Below, piece by piece: positions 8,480 through 16,977 of a stretch of 64,000 bases of DNA. The translations under genes and the position numbers were made by a program. How positions within the stretch are numbered: the stretch's first letter is position 1; the number at the start of each line of letters is the position of its first letter. Under the pieces are notes generated by a model. It was not told the DNA's origin and made no database searches. It saw nothing but the letters and a program-made list of their open reading frames with translations. The stretch covers positions 1 to 64,000 of the forward strand of contig NZ_JAGMXV010000002.1 in assembly GCF_018006725.1 (NCBI RefSeq), in the 5' to 3' direction. This stretch comes from Rhizorhabdus sp. (lineage in GTDB: Bacteria > Pseudomonadota > Alphaproteobacteria > Sphingomonadales > Sphingomonadaceae).

Positions 8480-9799
8480 ATGTGGACCTATCATCCCGCC
8501 CTGCTCCAACGCGCGGTGCCGCGCTACACGAGCTATCCCACTGCCGCCGAGTTCCAGCCGGACGTCGGCACCGCCGAGTTCGCCGAGGCTCTCGACGCGA
8601 TCCCGGCGCGCGCGCCGCTCTCGCTCTACGTACACATCCCTTATTGTCACGAGATCTGCAGCTATTGCGGCTGCAACACCGGTCGGGCGAACCGCAGCCA
8701 TCGGCTGGCGGCCTATCTTGAAGCGCTGGATGCCGAGATCGACATGGTCGCCGATCGGCTGTCGGGACGGGGCGTGGTGTCGCGCATCGCCTTCGGCGGC
8801 GGCAGCCCCAACGCCATCGCCCCGCTCGACTTCGTCCGCCTCGTCGACCGTCTGACCACGCGCTTTCGCGCGTCGGCGCCGGTCATCTCGGTGGAGATCG
8901 ATCCGCGCACGCTCGATGCGGCCTGGCTGGGAACGCTGCGCACCGTGGGCGTGCAGCGGGTCAGCCTGGGCGTGCAGACCTTCGATCCCGCGATCCAGGA
9001 CGCGATCGGACGGGTTCAGCCCGACGCCATGATTGCCCGCGCGGTGGCAGGCTTTCGCGACGCCGGGGTCGGCTCGATCAATTTCGACCTGATGTACGGT
9101 CTGCCGGGACAGACGATCGCCGATGTCGAGCGTTCGGCGACCCGCGCCATCGAACTGGGCGCCGATCGCATAGCGCTGTTCGGCTATGCCCATCTGCCGT
9201 CGATGTTTCCGCGCCAGCGTCGTATCGATGCCTCCGCGCTTCCCGACGCTGCGCTGCGCTTTCACCAGGCCGCAGCGGGTCACGATCTGTTCGTGGCGGC
9301 GGGCTATGTACCGGTCGGCTTCGACCATTTCGCGCGCCCGGACGATGCGCTCGCCATCGCCGCACGCGCGGGCACGCTGCGCCGCAATTTCCAGGGCTTC
9401 ACCGAGGATGGCAGCCGCCACCTGATCGGCTTCGGCGCGAGCGCGATCAGCGAGTTCCCCGAGCTCCTGACACAGCATCAGAAAAATGCCGGCGCCTATC
9501 GCGAGACCGTCACCGCCGGCCGGGTCCCGGTCGAACGCGGCATCCGGCGCGACCAGCAGGAACTCGCCCGGGCCAGGGTCATCGAACAGCTGCTGTGTGC
9601 CGGACGAGCACGCACCGGACGCGCGTTGCTACAGGCGGCCGGCCCGGCGCTCGACATCTTCGCGCAGCGCAATCTGCTGCGCATCGAAGGCGACACAATA
9701 GAACTCGCCGCCGATGCCCTGCCCTATGCGCGCTCGATCGCGGCCTGTTTCGACGGCCACCGTCCCATCAGCGAAGGGCGGTTCAGTAATGCCATCTGA
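8480..9799 (+). CDS. hemN: Oxygen-independent coproporphyrinogen III dehydrogenase
   Basis: A radical SAM enzyme that oxidatively decarboxylates coproporphyrinogen III to protoporphyrinogen IX without oxygen, keeping haem synthesis running at low oxygen. The 439 residues start MWTYHPALLQRAVPRYTSYPTA. The SAM/4Fe-4S motif is CHEICSYCGC, preceded by SLYVHIPY, and GGGSPNAI follows as in HemN. An upstream ATG at 8453 would sit only nine bases past the FNR box, so the ATG at 8480 is preferred. The short coding overlap at the 3' end links it to a small exported protein gene. Confidence 0.95.
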   Translation: MWTYHPALLQRAVPRYTSYPTAAEFQPDVGTAEFAEALDAIPARAPLSLYVHIPYCHEICSYCGCNTGRANRSHRLAAYLEALDAEIDMVADRLSGRGVVSRIAFGGGSPNAIAPLDFVRLVDRLTTRFRASAPVISVEIDPRTLDAAWLGTLRTVGVQRVSLGVQTFDPAIQDAIGRVQPDAMIARAVAGFRDAGVGSINFDLMYGLPGQTIADVERSATRAIELGADRIALFGYAHLPSMFPRQRRIDASALPDAALRFHQAAAGHDLFVAAGYVPVGFDHFARPDDALAIAARAGTLRRNFQGFTEDGSRHLIGFGASAISEFPELLTQHQKNAGAYRETVTAGRVPVERGIRRDQQELARARVIEQLLCAGRARTGRALLQAAGPALDIFAQRNLLRIEGDTIELAADALPYARSIAACFDGHRPISEGRFSNAI

Positions 9800-10019
9800 G
9801 CCCGGCACCATGGCCCTGATCGCCTCCGCCACGATGATCGTGGCAATGCTCGGCACGGCCGGGCCGGCACCGGCCGCGACGATGCGTGTCGAGCTGTGCA
9901 GCGGCGGCGCGACGCGGACGGTCGACGTCCCCATCGGGGGCAAGCACCGCCCCCATGACGAGAATTGTACGATGGCCTGCCACGCGGCCGATCCGCGGCG
10001 GCGGCGCGCCGTCACCTGA
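9789..10019 (+). CDS. Small exported protein with two Cys pairs, unknown
   Basis: A 76-residue protein whose start overlaps the 3' end of hemN by 11 bases. It has a signal-like hydrophobic N-terminus (MALIASATMIVAMLGTAGPAPAA) and a mature part of about 45 residues with three cysteines, ending CTMACHAADPRRRRAVT. The CxxxC and the basic tail suggest a small periplasmic metal- or redox-related peptide. I do not recognise a named family. Translational coupling to hemN suggests co-expression at low oxygen, which is inference. Confidence 0.6.
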   Translation: MPSEPGTMALIASATMIVAMLGTAGPAPAATMRVELCSGGATRTVDVPIGGKHRPHDENCTMACHAADPRRRRAVT

Positions 10020-10045
10020 CCTTGTTCCGCCCGAAGGATTTGATC

Positions 10046-10573
10046 ATGTCCGCCTCAGCGACGCTCGCCCCGGTTACCGAACTCCGCACGCGCAGCGGCC
10101 AGCCGCTGCTCGTTCGCTCTGCATCACCCGAAGATGCCAGCCTGCTGGTCGCCTTTTTCGAGCGCGTGTCGGCGGAGGATCTGCGCTTCCGCTTCCTCAG
10201 CGCAGTCCACCATGTCCCCGCTGGACAAATTCAGGCGATGACCGAGGTCGACCATCAGCGCAGCGAGAATTTCCTCGCTTTCGACGAAGAAGGCGAGATG
10301 GTCGCGACCGCCGTGCTCGGCTGCGACGCGGTGTTCGACACCGCCGAGGTGGCGATCGCGATCCGCCGCGACTGCAAGGGGCGCGGCATCGGCTGGACGC
10401 TGCTCGACCATGTCGCGCGCGCGGCGAAGGCCCGAGGCATCAAGCGGCTCCAGTCGATCGAGAGCCGCGACAACCATGCCGCGATTGAACTGGAGCGCGA
10501 AATGGGCTTCTCGGCGCGCGAATGTCCCGATGATCCCAGTCTGGTCCTGCTGGAAATCCGCTTCGACGGCTGA
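10046..10573 (+). CDS. GNAT family N-acetyltransferase
   Basis: A 175-residue acetyltransferase of the GNAT fold. The acetyl-CoA-binding motif A is visible as VAIAIRRDCKGRGIGWTLLDHVARAAKARG (about residues 108-137, R-x-x-K-G-R-G-I-G), followed by the C-terminal FSAREC strand. The N-terminal part (VRSASPEDASLLVAFFERVSAEDLRFRFL) resembles the GNAT domain found at the end of Pat-type acyl-CoA synthetase fusions, here as a stand-alone protein. Substrate unknown. Confidence 0.85.
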   Translation: MSASATLAPVTELRTRSGQPLLVRSASPEDASLLVAFFERVSAEDLRFRFLSAVHHVPAGQIQAMTEVDHQRSENFLAFDEEGEMVATAVLGCDAVFDTAEVAIAIRRDCKGRGIGWTLLDHVARAAKARGIKRLQSIESRDNHAAIELEREMGFSARECPDDPSLVLLEIRFDG

Positions 10574-10754
10574 AGGAGATCGGCGCGCTTCCGACCGCGC
10601 AACCGCTTCATCACCCTGCCGCCGCCATCGACGGGCTTGGACGTCGGGGCAGAAATCCGACATGGTGCGCTCCGTGCGCGATCGGGCTCGCTCAGGTCGA
10701 AGAGACCGGACCGCGTTTTCAGCCAAACATGGCTTCTAAGCTAAGGGGACGAGG

Positions 10755-12428
10755 ATGATGGAGCGAGCGGAGCTGGCCGAACTGCCCAGGCACCACCGGG
10801 CAACCCAGAACGAGAAGCTGGTCATCGCAGCCTCTTCGCTCGGTACGGTCTTCGAATGGTATGACTTCTATCTCTACGGCCTGCTGGCAACCGCCATCAC
10901 CGCCCATTTCTTCTCGGGCGTCAACGAGACGACCGGCTTCATCCTGGCGCTCGGCGCTTTCGCGGCAGGCTTTGCGGTGCGGCCTTTCGGCGCGCTCGTC
11001 TTCGGGCGGATCGGTGATCTCGTCGGACGCAAGAACACCTTTCTGGTCACCATGGCGATCATGGGCCTGTCGACCTTCGCGGTCGGCTGCCTGCCCTCCT
11101 ATGATCAGATCGGCGTCGCGGCTCCCGTGATTCTCGTCGGCCTGCGCCTGCTGCAGGGCCTGGCGCTGGGCGGCGAATATGGTGGGGCCGCCACCTATGT
11201 CGCCGAACATGCGCCCGCCGACCGGCGCGGCCTCTACACCAGCTGGATCCAGACCACAGCGACGCTCGGCCTGTTCGCCGCGCTGCTGGTGGTGATCGGG
11301 GTCCGATTCCTGATGGGGGAGGACAGTTTCGCGGACTGGGGCTGGCGGGTACCCTTCCTCGTCTCGATCGTGCTGCTGGCAGTCTCGATGTGGATCCGCC
11401 TGCAACTGGCCGAGAGCCCCGTCTTCCAGAAGATGAAGGAGGAAGGCACCACCTCCAAGGCTCCGCTGACCGAAGCCTTTGCCCGCTGGGGCAATCTCAA
11501 ATGGGTGCTCGTGGCCCTGTTCGGCGCCGTCGCCGGCCAGGCGGTGGTCTGGTACACCGGCCAGTTCTACGCGCTGTTCTTCCTCGAAAAGACCCTGAAG
11601 GTCGACGGCGCGACGACCAATGTCCTGACCGCGATCGCGCTGGGCATCGCGACACCCGCCTTCGTCTTCTTCGGCTGGCTGTCCGATCGGATCGGCCGCA
11701 AACCGATCATCCTGACCGGCTGTGCGATCGCGGCGTTGAGCTATTTCCCGTTGTTCAACGCGCTGACCGTAGCCGCCAATCCGGCGCTGGCGCGCGCGCA
11801 GGCATCGGCCCCGGTCGAGGTGATCGCCCATGCCGCCGAATGCTCGATCCAGTTCGACCCCATCGGCAAGAACAGCTTCGACGATCGCAGCTGCGACATC
11901 GCCAAGACCTTTCTCGCCAAGAGCGGCATCAGCTACCGCAATGTCGAGGCTCCGGCCGGCACGATCGCGAGCATCCGCATCGGCGATCGCCGGATTGATG
12001 CGCCGGACCCGGCCCGCGTTACCGGCGCGGAACGCAAAGCGGCGGTCGCGGCCTTTCAGGCGGAAGCGAAATCGGCGCTCGAGGATGCTGGCTATCCTGC
12101 GGCCGCCGATCCCGCAGCGATCGACAAGCCGATGGTGGTCGCGATCCTGACCATGCTCGTCCTGCTGGTGACGATGGTCTATGGACCGATCGCGGCGCTG
12201 CTCGTCGAGCTGTTCCCAAGCCGCATCCGCTACAGCTCGATGTCGCTGCCCTATCATATCGGCAATGGCTGGTTCGGCGGCTTCCTGCCGACGATCGTCT
12301 TCGCAATGGTCGCCGCGACGGGCAACATCTATCATGGTCTCTGGTATCCGATCCTCATCGCTGCAGCGACGGTCCTCATCGGCCTCTTCTTCCTGCCGGA
12401 AACCTTCCAGCGCGACATCGACCGTTAG
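10755..12428 (+). CDS. MFS transporter, metabolite:H+ symporter (MHS) type, with a central insertion
   Basis: A 557-residue inner-membrane transporter. The N-terminus has the MHS family signature SLGTVFEWYDFYLYGLLA, the loop GRIGDLVGRKNTFLVT and the sugar-porter-like WRVPFLVS motif; the second half repeats WLSDRIGRKPIIL. A soluble-looking stretch of about 120 residues (roughly 338-458, including two Cys and many charged residues) interrupts the C-terminal six-helix bundle before MVVAILTMLVLLVTMVYGPIAALLVELFPSRIR. AGGGGACGAGG precedes the ATG. Substrate likely an organic acid or betaine-like solute; not determinable here. Confidence 0.88.
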   Translation: MMERAELAELPRHHRATQNEKLVIAASSLGTVFEWYDFYLYGLLATAITAHFFSGVNETTGFILALGAFAAGFAVRPFGALVFGRIGDLVGRKNTFLVTMAIMGLSTFAVGCLPSYDQIGVAAPVILVGLRLLQGLALGGEYGGAATYVAEHAPADRRGLYTSWIQTTATLGLFAALLVVIGVRFLMGEDSFADWGWRVPFLVSIVLLAVSMWIRLQLAESPVFQKMKEEGTTSKAPLTEAFARWGNLKWVLVALFGAVAGQAVVWYTGQFYALFFLEKTLKVDGATTNVLTAIALGIATPAFVFFGWLSDRIGRKPIILTGCAIAALSYFPLFNALTVAANPALARAQASAPVEVIAHAAECSIQFDPIGKNSFDDRSCDIAKTFLAKSGISYRNVEAPAGTIASIRIGDRRIDAPDPARVTGAERKAAVAAFQAEAKSALEDAGYPAAADPAAIDKPMVVAILTMLVLLVTMVYGPIAALLVELFPSRIRYSSMSLPYHIGNGWFGGFLPTIVFAMVAATGNIYHGLWYPILIAAATVLIGLFFLPETFQRDIDR

Positions 12429-12540
12429 GCCGGGGCGCTGCGGGCAAGAGCGCGACAGACAGAGCCGCGCCCGCAAGCCGCGTCGCCATCCGTATGTTTA
12501 CGAATGGAGCGCGGCCCGTCCTCCTGCCTAGCTCAGCGCC

Positions 12541-12900
12541 ATGCCGTGGAACATCGTTCGCCTCGACCTAGCCCCTGCGCCGGACGATCCGGACGGCTCG
12601 CGCGACCATTGCTATTTCCTGCGCCTCCCGCTCAATCCGGCGGGCTTCGTCGACCAGCGGCGCCTGCGCGAGCAGCCCGAAGAGGCGACCGTGTTGAAAT
12701 CGACACCGGACGCACCGGAACGCAAGGGCCACCTCGCGCATGTCCGCGACCGATGGGTGATCTCTTATGGACCCGACGGGGAGGACGAGGCGGTGTTCCA
12801 CCTCGAGACCCACCCCTTCCGTCCCGGTGGCTATGTCACGATTACAGGACCCAGGGGACGACCACTGTCTTTCAGGGTCTGGAGTTGCCAGGCTTTGTAA
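12541..12900 (+). CDS. Conserved hypothetical protein
   Basis: A 119-residue soluble protein beginning MPWNIVRLDLAPAPDDPDGSRDHCYFLRLPL, with no signal peptide or membrane segment. The sequence is rich in short beta-type segments (GHLAHVRDRWVISYGPDGEDEAVFHLETHPFRPGGYVTITGP) and reads as a compact beta fold. No motif identifies a function. It stands alone between the transporter and the acid phosphatase genes. Codon usage is like that of its neighbours. Confidence 0.65.
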   Translation: MPWNIVRLDLAPAPDDPDGSRDHCYFLRLPLNPAGFVDQRRLREQPEEATVLKSTPDAPERKGHLAHVRDRWVISYGPDGEDEAVFHLETHPFRPGGYVTITGPRGRPLSFRVWSCQAL

Positions 12901-13059
12901 GTCCCTGTCCCGAGGTTCGGGTTCATTCAAGCTTCCGGAAATGATCGTGTCATGATCCCCGGCTTACCGAAGGCGCAGCGCAGGAGGGGCGTCGCCTTGG
13001 TCGCCCCGCCGACCGCTGCTACTTATTGCAAGGAGCGAAACAGCCGCGAGAGGATGACG

Positions 13060-13881
13060 ATGACGCGCAAATGCCGGACCGCCCTCTTCAGCGCTGTTGC
13101 TGTCATGCTGCTGGCAGGCGGGATCGTCATCGCCGCCGACGTGCCGCCCGCCATGACCTCACCGGTCAACACGCTTCTCGCGCAGGGCTATCTCGCCCGC
13201 GAGGCCTTGCCCGACAGCCTCGCCATTCTGCCCGCACCGCCCACCGAAGGGTCCGCCGCGCTGGCCCGCGATCGGGAGGCGTCGAAGGCGGCGCTCGCGC
13301 TCGGCAAGGGCGCGCGCTGGGACCTCGCCACGGCCGACGCCGACCTCCGCACGCCGGCTGCGACAGGCGCCTTTTCCTGCGCTGCCGGTTTCGAGATCAG
13401 CCCGCAAGCGACACCGGCGATCGATCGCCTCATGCGCCGCAGCCTGCCTGACCTCGGGCTCGCGACCTATGGTGTCAAGGAACGCTATAAGCGGGCGCGC
13501 CCGTTCATGGAGAATGGCGAAGCCAATTGCTCGCCCGATTACACCGAGATGCTGCGCAAGGATGGTTCCTACCCGTCCGGGCATAGTGCGATCGGCTTCG
13601 GCTGGGGCCTGATGCTGGCCGAGATCGTGCCCGATCGCTCCGCACGGCTGGTGGCACGCGGCATCGCCTTCGGGGACAGCCGGCGCATCTGCAACCTCCA
13701 CTGGCTCAGCGATGTCGAGCAGGGACGACTTATGGGGGCAGCGGTCGTTGCCCGCCTGCGTGCCGACCCTCGATTTCAGGCCGATCTTCAGGCCGCCAAA
13801 GCCGAGGCGATCGCCGCCCGATCGACGGCGCCGTCGCGCAACTGCGCGCAGGAAGACGCCGCTTTGGCCCAGAAGCCCTGA
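13060..13881 (+). CDS. Class A (PhoN-type) acid phosphatase, PAP2 superfamily
   Basis: A secreted non-specific acid phosphatase of 273 residues with a signal peptide (RTALFSAVAVMLLAGGIVIAA). The three PAP2 catalytic motifs are present: KERYKRARP, YPSGHS and SRRICNLHWLSDV, supplying the nucleophile and general acid His residues. The sequence FSCAAGFEISPQATPAIDRLMRR is also typical of the bacterial class A family. ATG 13054 touches the Shine-Dalgarno GAGAGG, so the ATG six bases later (13060) is preferred. Likely role: periplasmic phosphate scavenging from organic phosphomonoesters. Confidence 0.9.
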   Translation: MTRKCRTALFSAVAVMLLAGGIVIAADVPPAMTSPVNTLLAQGYLAREALPDSLAILPAPPTEGSAALARDREASKAALALGKGARWDLATADADLRTPAATGAFSCAAGFEISPQATPAIDRLMRRSLPDLGLATYGVKERYKRARPFMENGEANCSPDYTEMLRKDGSYPSGHSAIGFGWGLMLAEIVPDRSARLVARGIAFGDSRRICNLHWLSDVEQGRLMGAAVVARLRADPRFQADLQAAKAEAIAARSTAPSRNCAQEDAALAQKP

Positions 13882-13885
13882 TCGA

Positions 13886-14326
13886 TCAGGCGGGGTCGAA
13901 GCAGCGCTCCGCCATCGCCGCAGCGGCCGGCCGCCGACGGCGGTTGCGCCAGTTCGCGACATGAGCACCGGCGAGCAACAGGCTGCCGGCGACAGTCAGA
14001 CCCGTCTCGATCGCCTCGCGGCTGGCAAAGGCGATACCGGCCGCCATCAACGCGAGGCCCGCCGATCCGGCGGCCAGCGGTACCGAGGCCCGGTGCCGCC
14101 GCCAACCAGCGACCAGCGCGAAGGCACTGGTCGGGATCGCCACCAGCAACACGACCAGGTGGAAGCTCTCGCCAGGGTCGAGCCGGTCGGCAAAGGCCGG
14201 TAGCGCCGCCAGCAGCAAGGGCAGCAGAAGGCAATGCGCCATGCAGGTGAAGGAAGCGCAGACCGCAAAGCCGTCCAGCACGCTCTCGGCTCGGGCCGAT
14301 GGCCGCTTTTCATCATCCTGCATCAT
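13886..14326 (-). CDS. MerC domain-containing membrane protein, putative metal transporter
   Basis: A 146-residue protein with four predicted transmembrane helices and the MerC-type motif FTCMAHCLLLPLLLAALP in the first helix, whose Cys pair would bind a thiophilic metal ion. No mer operon genes are nearby. The gene is divergent from a DUF1826 gene across a near-perfect Zur box, so a role in zinc uptake or zinc-starvation physiology is more likely than mercury resistance. That role is inference from context. Confidence 0.8.
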   Translation of the reverse strand: MMQDDEKRPSARAESVLDGFAVCASFTCMAHCLLLPLLLAALPAFADRLDPGESFHLVVLLVAIPTSAFALVAGWRRHRASVPLAAGSAGLALMAAGIAFASREAIETGLTVAGSLLLAGAHVANWRNRRRRPAAAAMAERCFDPA

Positions 14327-14360
14327 TACCGCCTCTTTCCTTCTGATCGGCGGCCGATAT

Positions 14361-14378
14361 GTAATGGTATAACATTAC
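14361..14378. promoter_or_regulatory. Zur box between the MerC-like and DUF1826 genes
   Basis: The 18-base palindrome GTAATGGTATAACATTAC differs by one base from the symmetric sequence GTAATGTTATAACATTAC, which fits the Zur operator described in alphaproteobacteria. It lies 34 bases upstream of the minus-strand MerC-like start and 16 bases upstream of the plus-strand DUF1826 start, placed to control both genes. Confidence 0.82.
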
Positions 14379-14394
14379 TTTCAAGGCTGAATCG

Positions 14395-15018
14395 GTGGCC
14401 CCTGTTCTTTCCATCGCTCCCGCAGCTCTCAGCCCGCCGGTCGCGAGAGGGAGCTCGGAGGCGGTCCTGTCGACCATAACCGATCAGGACGTCCAGCTGG
14501 CGCTCTGGCAGCGGCCCAGGCCCTTCGCACTCGCGCCGCTGGACAGGCTCGATCCGGCCAGCATTGCCGACATCGACGTGGAGATCGCCGTCGCCGCGCT
14601 TTGCGATGGTGTCGCCCGCGCCATAGACGATGCCGGACCGGGATATGCTCCTGTCAGAACCGCGCTCATTGCCGAAGTCGCTGCGCGCGCCACCGGCTTC
14701 GCAGCGCTCTTCCCGGCGCCGTGCCTCCGCCTGCGCCTGGAGGTCGTACAGACCAATGCCTGCTGGAAGTTCCATATGGATTATGTCCGGGCGCGGCTCA
14801 TCGCCACGCTGTCGGGCCGCGGGACGGAGTGGTGTCTCGCGGATCGCACCGACCCGATCGAAAGAATGACGGCCGGCGAGGTGGCCATCTTCAAGGGGCA
14901 TATGCTGGTGGACGAGCCGCGCATCCTCCACCGCTCGCCGCCGATCGACGGCAGCGGCGAAACTCGGCTGCTGCTTGCGATCGATCCGGTTACGCCCGAC
15001 CGCCACCAGATAGCTTGA
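14395..15018 (+). CDS. DUF1826 family protein, probable Zur-regulon member
   Basis: A 207-residue protein of the DUF1826 family. The conserved region CWKFHMDYVRARLIATLSGRGTEWCL (about residues 121-147) has the His/Asp pair seen across the family and in oxygenase-like folds, and VAIFKGHM further on supplies another His. GTG start at 14395 is supported by AAGG nine bases upstream. DUF1826 genes are repeatedly found behind Zur boxes; a Zur box precedes this one. Molecular function is not established. Confidence 0.8.
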   Translation: MAPVLSIAPAALSPPVARGSSEAVLSTITDQDVQLALWQRPRPFALAPLDRLDPASIADIDVEIAVAALCDGVARAIDDAGPGYAPVRTALIAEVAARATGFAALFPAPCLRLRLEVVQTNACWKFHMDYVRARLIATLSGRGTEWCLADRTDPIERMTAGEVAIFKGHMLVDEPRILHRSPPIDGSGETRLLLAIDPVTPDRHQIA

Positions 15019-15082
15019 ACGCGTCCGGGAGCAGGCACAGATCGCGCTTTCTTGTCGCCCATAAAGCCGTTAGGGCGGCGCC

Positions 15083-15676
15083 ATGATCCTCGTCATCGAC
15101 AATTATGACAGCTTCACCTGGAACCTCGTCCATTATCTGATGGAACTGGGCGCGCGGGTGGAGGTCGTCCGCAACGACGCGATCAGCGTCGGCCAGGCGA
15201 TGTCGAGCGGCGCCGATGCCTATCTGATCTCGCCCGGCCCATGCACGCCCAACGAAGCGGGTATCTCGCTCGACCTGGTCGGTGCATGCGCCGAGGCAGG
15301 ACGTCCGCTGCTCGGCGTATGCCTGGGCCATCAGTCGATCGGCCAGTATTTCGGTGGTCGCGTCGAGCGCGCACCGCAGCTGATGCACGGCAAGACAAGC
15401 CCGATCATCCATGACGGCACCGGCCTGTTCAGGGGACTCCCCTCACCCTTCACCGCGACGCGCTACCATTCGCTGGTGGTGCCTGAGGAAACGATGCCCG
15501 ACGCGCTGCACATCGCCGCGCGCACGCCCGATGGGCAGGTCATGGGCGTACGCCACAAGACGCTCCCGATCCATGGCGTGCAGTTCCACCCCGAAAGCAT
15601 CGCCACCGAACATGGTCATGCGTTGCTCGCCAATTTCATGCGCGAAGCCGGCATCGCGGTGAAGGACCGCGGCTGA
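15083..15676 (+). CDS. trpG: Anthranilate synthase component II (glutamine amidotransferase)
   Basis: The glutaminase subunit that feeds ammonia to TrpE in the first step of tryptophan synthesis. The 197-residue class I amidotransferase has [14 protein letters not shown] at the N-terminus, the nucleophile motif [10 protein letters not shown] and the catalytic His-Glu in [13 protein letters not shown]. It is followed after two bases by trpD. trpC is found 3.2 kb further on, so the pathway genes are split by an iron-receptor gene. Such proteins can also serve as PabA. Confidence 0.95.
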   Translation: MILVIDNYDSFTWNLVHYLMELGARVEVVRNDAISVGQAMSSGADAYLISPGPCTPNEAGISLDLVGACAEAGRPLLGVCLGHQSIGQYFGGRVERAPQLMHGKTSPIIHDGTGLFRGLPSPFTATRYHSLVVPEETMPDALHIAARTPDGQVMGVRHKTLPIHGVQFHPESIATEHGHALLANFMREAGIAVKDRG

Positions 15677-15678
15677 CC

Positions 15679-16665
15679 TTGGCCTCGCTGCCCGATCCGC
15701 GTTTTCCGTTCGATCAGGAAACGGCCCATGCCGTCTTCGCGTCGATCCTCGACGGTTGGCATGGCGAGGAAGAACTCGTCACCTTCCTGACGGCGATGGC
15801 CGAGCGCGACGAAACCAGCGCGGAGATAGCCGGCGCGGCCCTCGCCATGCGCGAGCGGGTCGTGCCCGTTCAGGCTCCCCCAGGTGCGATCGACGTCTGC
15901 GGCACGGGTGGTGACGGGGCGCACAGCCTGAACGTCTCGACCGCCGTTGCGATCGTGGTTGCGGGTGCGGGCGTGCCGGTGGCGAAGCATGGCAATCGGG
16001 CAGCCTCCTCCAAGGCCGGCGCAGCCGACACGCTGGAGGCGCTGGGGCTCGACCTCGATCGCGCATCCGAGCGTGCCGAAGCGAGCCTCAACGAGCTCGG
16101 CATCTGCTTCCTGTTCGCGCAGAAGCACCATCCCGCGCTCAAGCCGCTGGGCCCGATCCGCAAGCGCATCGGCCGGCGGACGATCTTCAACCTGCTGGGA
16201 CCGATCTGCAATCCCGCCGGCGTCACTCGCCAGCTGATCGGCGTCGCGCGGCCCGATTATCTGCCGGTCTATGCCGGGGCGCTCGAACGGATCGGTTGCG
16301 ATGCCGCCATGATGGTGTCGGGCGACGAACCGCTCGACGAACTGTCGATCGGCGGGCCGAGCAGCATCTTTCGGCTCGGCGAGGTCGGTTTCGGCCCCGA
16401 GCGGTTCGAGCCCGCCGATGCAGGCCTGTCGCGCCACCCGCTCGAGGCCATTCGCGGCGGCGACGCCACCTATAATGCCGCCGCGCTGGGCCGGCTGCTC
16501 GATAGCGAAAGGGGCGCCTACCGCGACGCGGTGCTGCTCAACGCCGCCGCAGCGCTGATCGTCGCGGGTCGTGCAGAGGGTTGGACCGATGGTGTCGCCA
16601 TGGCCGGCGAGGCAATCGACAGCGGCGCCGCGCGCCGGCTCCTGACCCGCTGGATCGCCTTCTGA
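15679..16665 (+). CDS. trpD: Anthranilate phosphoribosyltransferase
   Basis: Transfers the phosphoribosyl group of PRPP to anthranilate, the second step of tryptophan synthesis. The 328 residues show the PRPP-binding motif DVCGTGGDGAHSLNVSTA, KHGNRAASSKAGAADTLEALG, and the downstream GPICNPAGVTRQLIGV. The start is a TTG at 15679, two bases after the trpG stop; no better start lies nearby, and the N-terminus from there matches the family length. Transcription with trpG is likely. Confidence 0.95.
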   Translation: MASLPDPRFPFDQETAHAVFASILDGWHGEEELVTFLTAMAERDETSAEIAGAALAMRERVVPVQAPPGAIDVCGTGGDGAHSLNVSTAVAIVVAGAGVPVAKHGNRAASSKAGAADTLEALGLDLDRASERAEASLNELGICFLFAQKHHPALKPLGPIRKRIGRRTIFNLLGPICNPAGVTRQLIGVARPDYLPVYAGALERIGCDAAMMVSGDEPLDELSIGGPSSIFRLGEVGFGPERFEPADAGLSRHPLEAIRGGDATYNAAALGRLLDSERGAYRDAVLLNAAAALIVAGRAEGWTDGVAMAGEAIDSGAARRLLTRWIAF

Positions 16666-16716
16666 TCCTATGACGGCATCGGCTAGCTTGGGCTGCCCAT
16701 AAACGCTCGTTCCGCA

Positions 16717-16830
16717 TTCCCCCTCCACCGCCTTCGGCGGTCCCCCTCCCCGTTCCGGGGAGGAACTTTTACACCTTAGTTCCTCCCCGGCACGGGGAGG
16801 GGGACCATGCGAAGCATGGTGGAGGGGAAG
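16717..16830. repeat. Inverted pair of REP-like palindromic repeats
   Basis: Two copies of a ~50-base element lie head to head: one at 16717-16766, the other inverted at 16779-16830. Each copy has two short hairpins, one of the form CCTCCCCGG-CACGG-GGAGG and one variable (CCGCC-TTCG-GGCGG or CCATGC-GAA-GCATGG), flanked by CCCCTCCACC. The same element occurs three more times after gltA. Non-coding, intergenic, and REP-like in architecture. Confidence 0.85.
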
Positions 16831-16919
16831 CGGCGCTGCCCGCCTAAATCGACCAAGCGCTGCGGCTTGCACCTCGATCACCTTCAAACATTGTTGCGAC
16901 AAATTCTCATTTTATTAAT

Positions 16920-16934
16920 TGCGAATCATTCTCA
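16920..16934. promoter_or_regulatory. Fur box upstream of the siderophore receptor gene
   Basis: The sequence TGCGAATCATTCTCA is a 7-1-7 inverted repeat with one mismatch, matching the Fur-box core TGANAAT-N-ATTNTCA. It lies about 45 bases upstream of the TonB-dependent receptor ATG in an unusually A/T-rich stretch (16891-16945), fitting iron-repressed expression. Confidence 0.78.
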
Positions 16935-16977
16935 CTATCGTTAGCAGCGAACCAGCGACATATCGAAGGGGATCCGC

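Noticed and set aside
10719..12476. 585-codon minus-strand frame opposite the MFS transporter
   Set aside because: Antisense shadow of a transporter with clear membrane helices and motifs on the plus strand.
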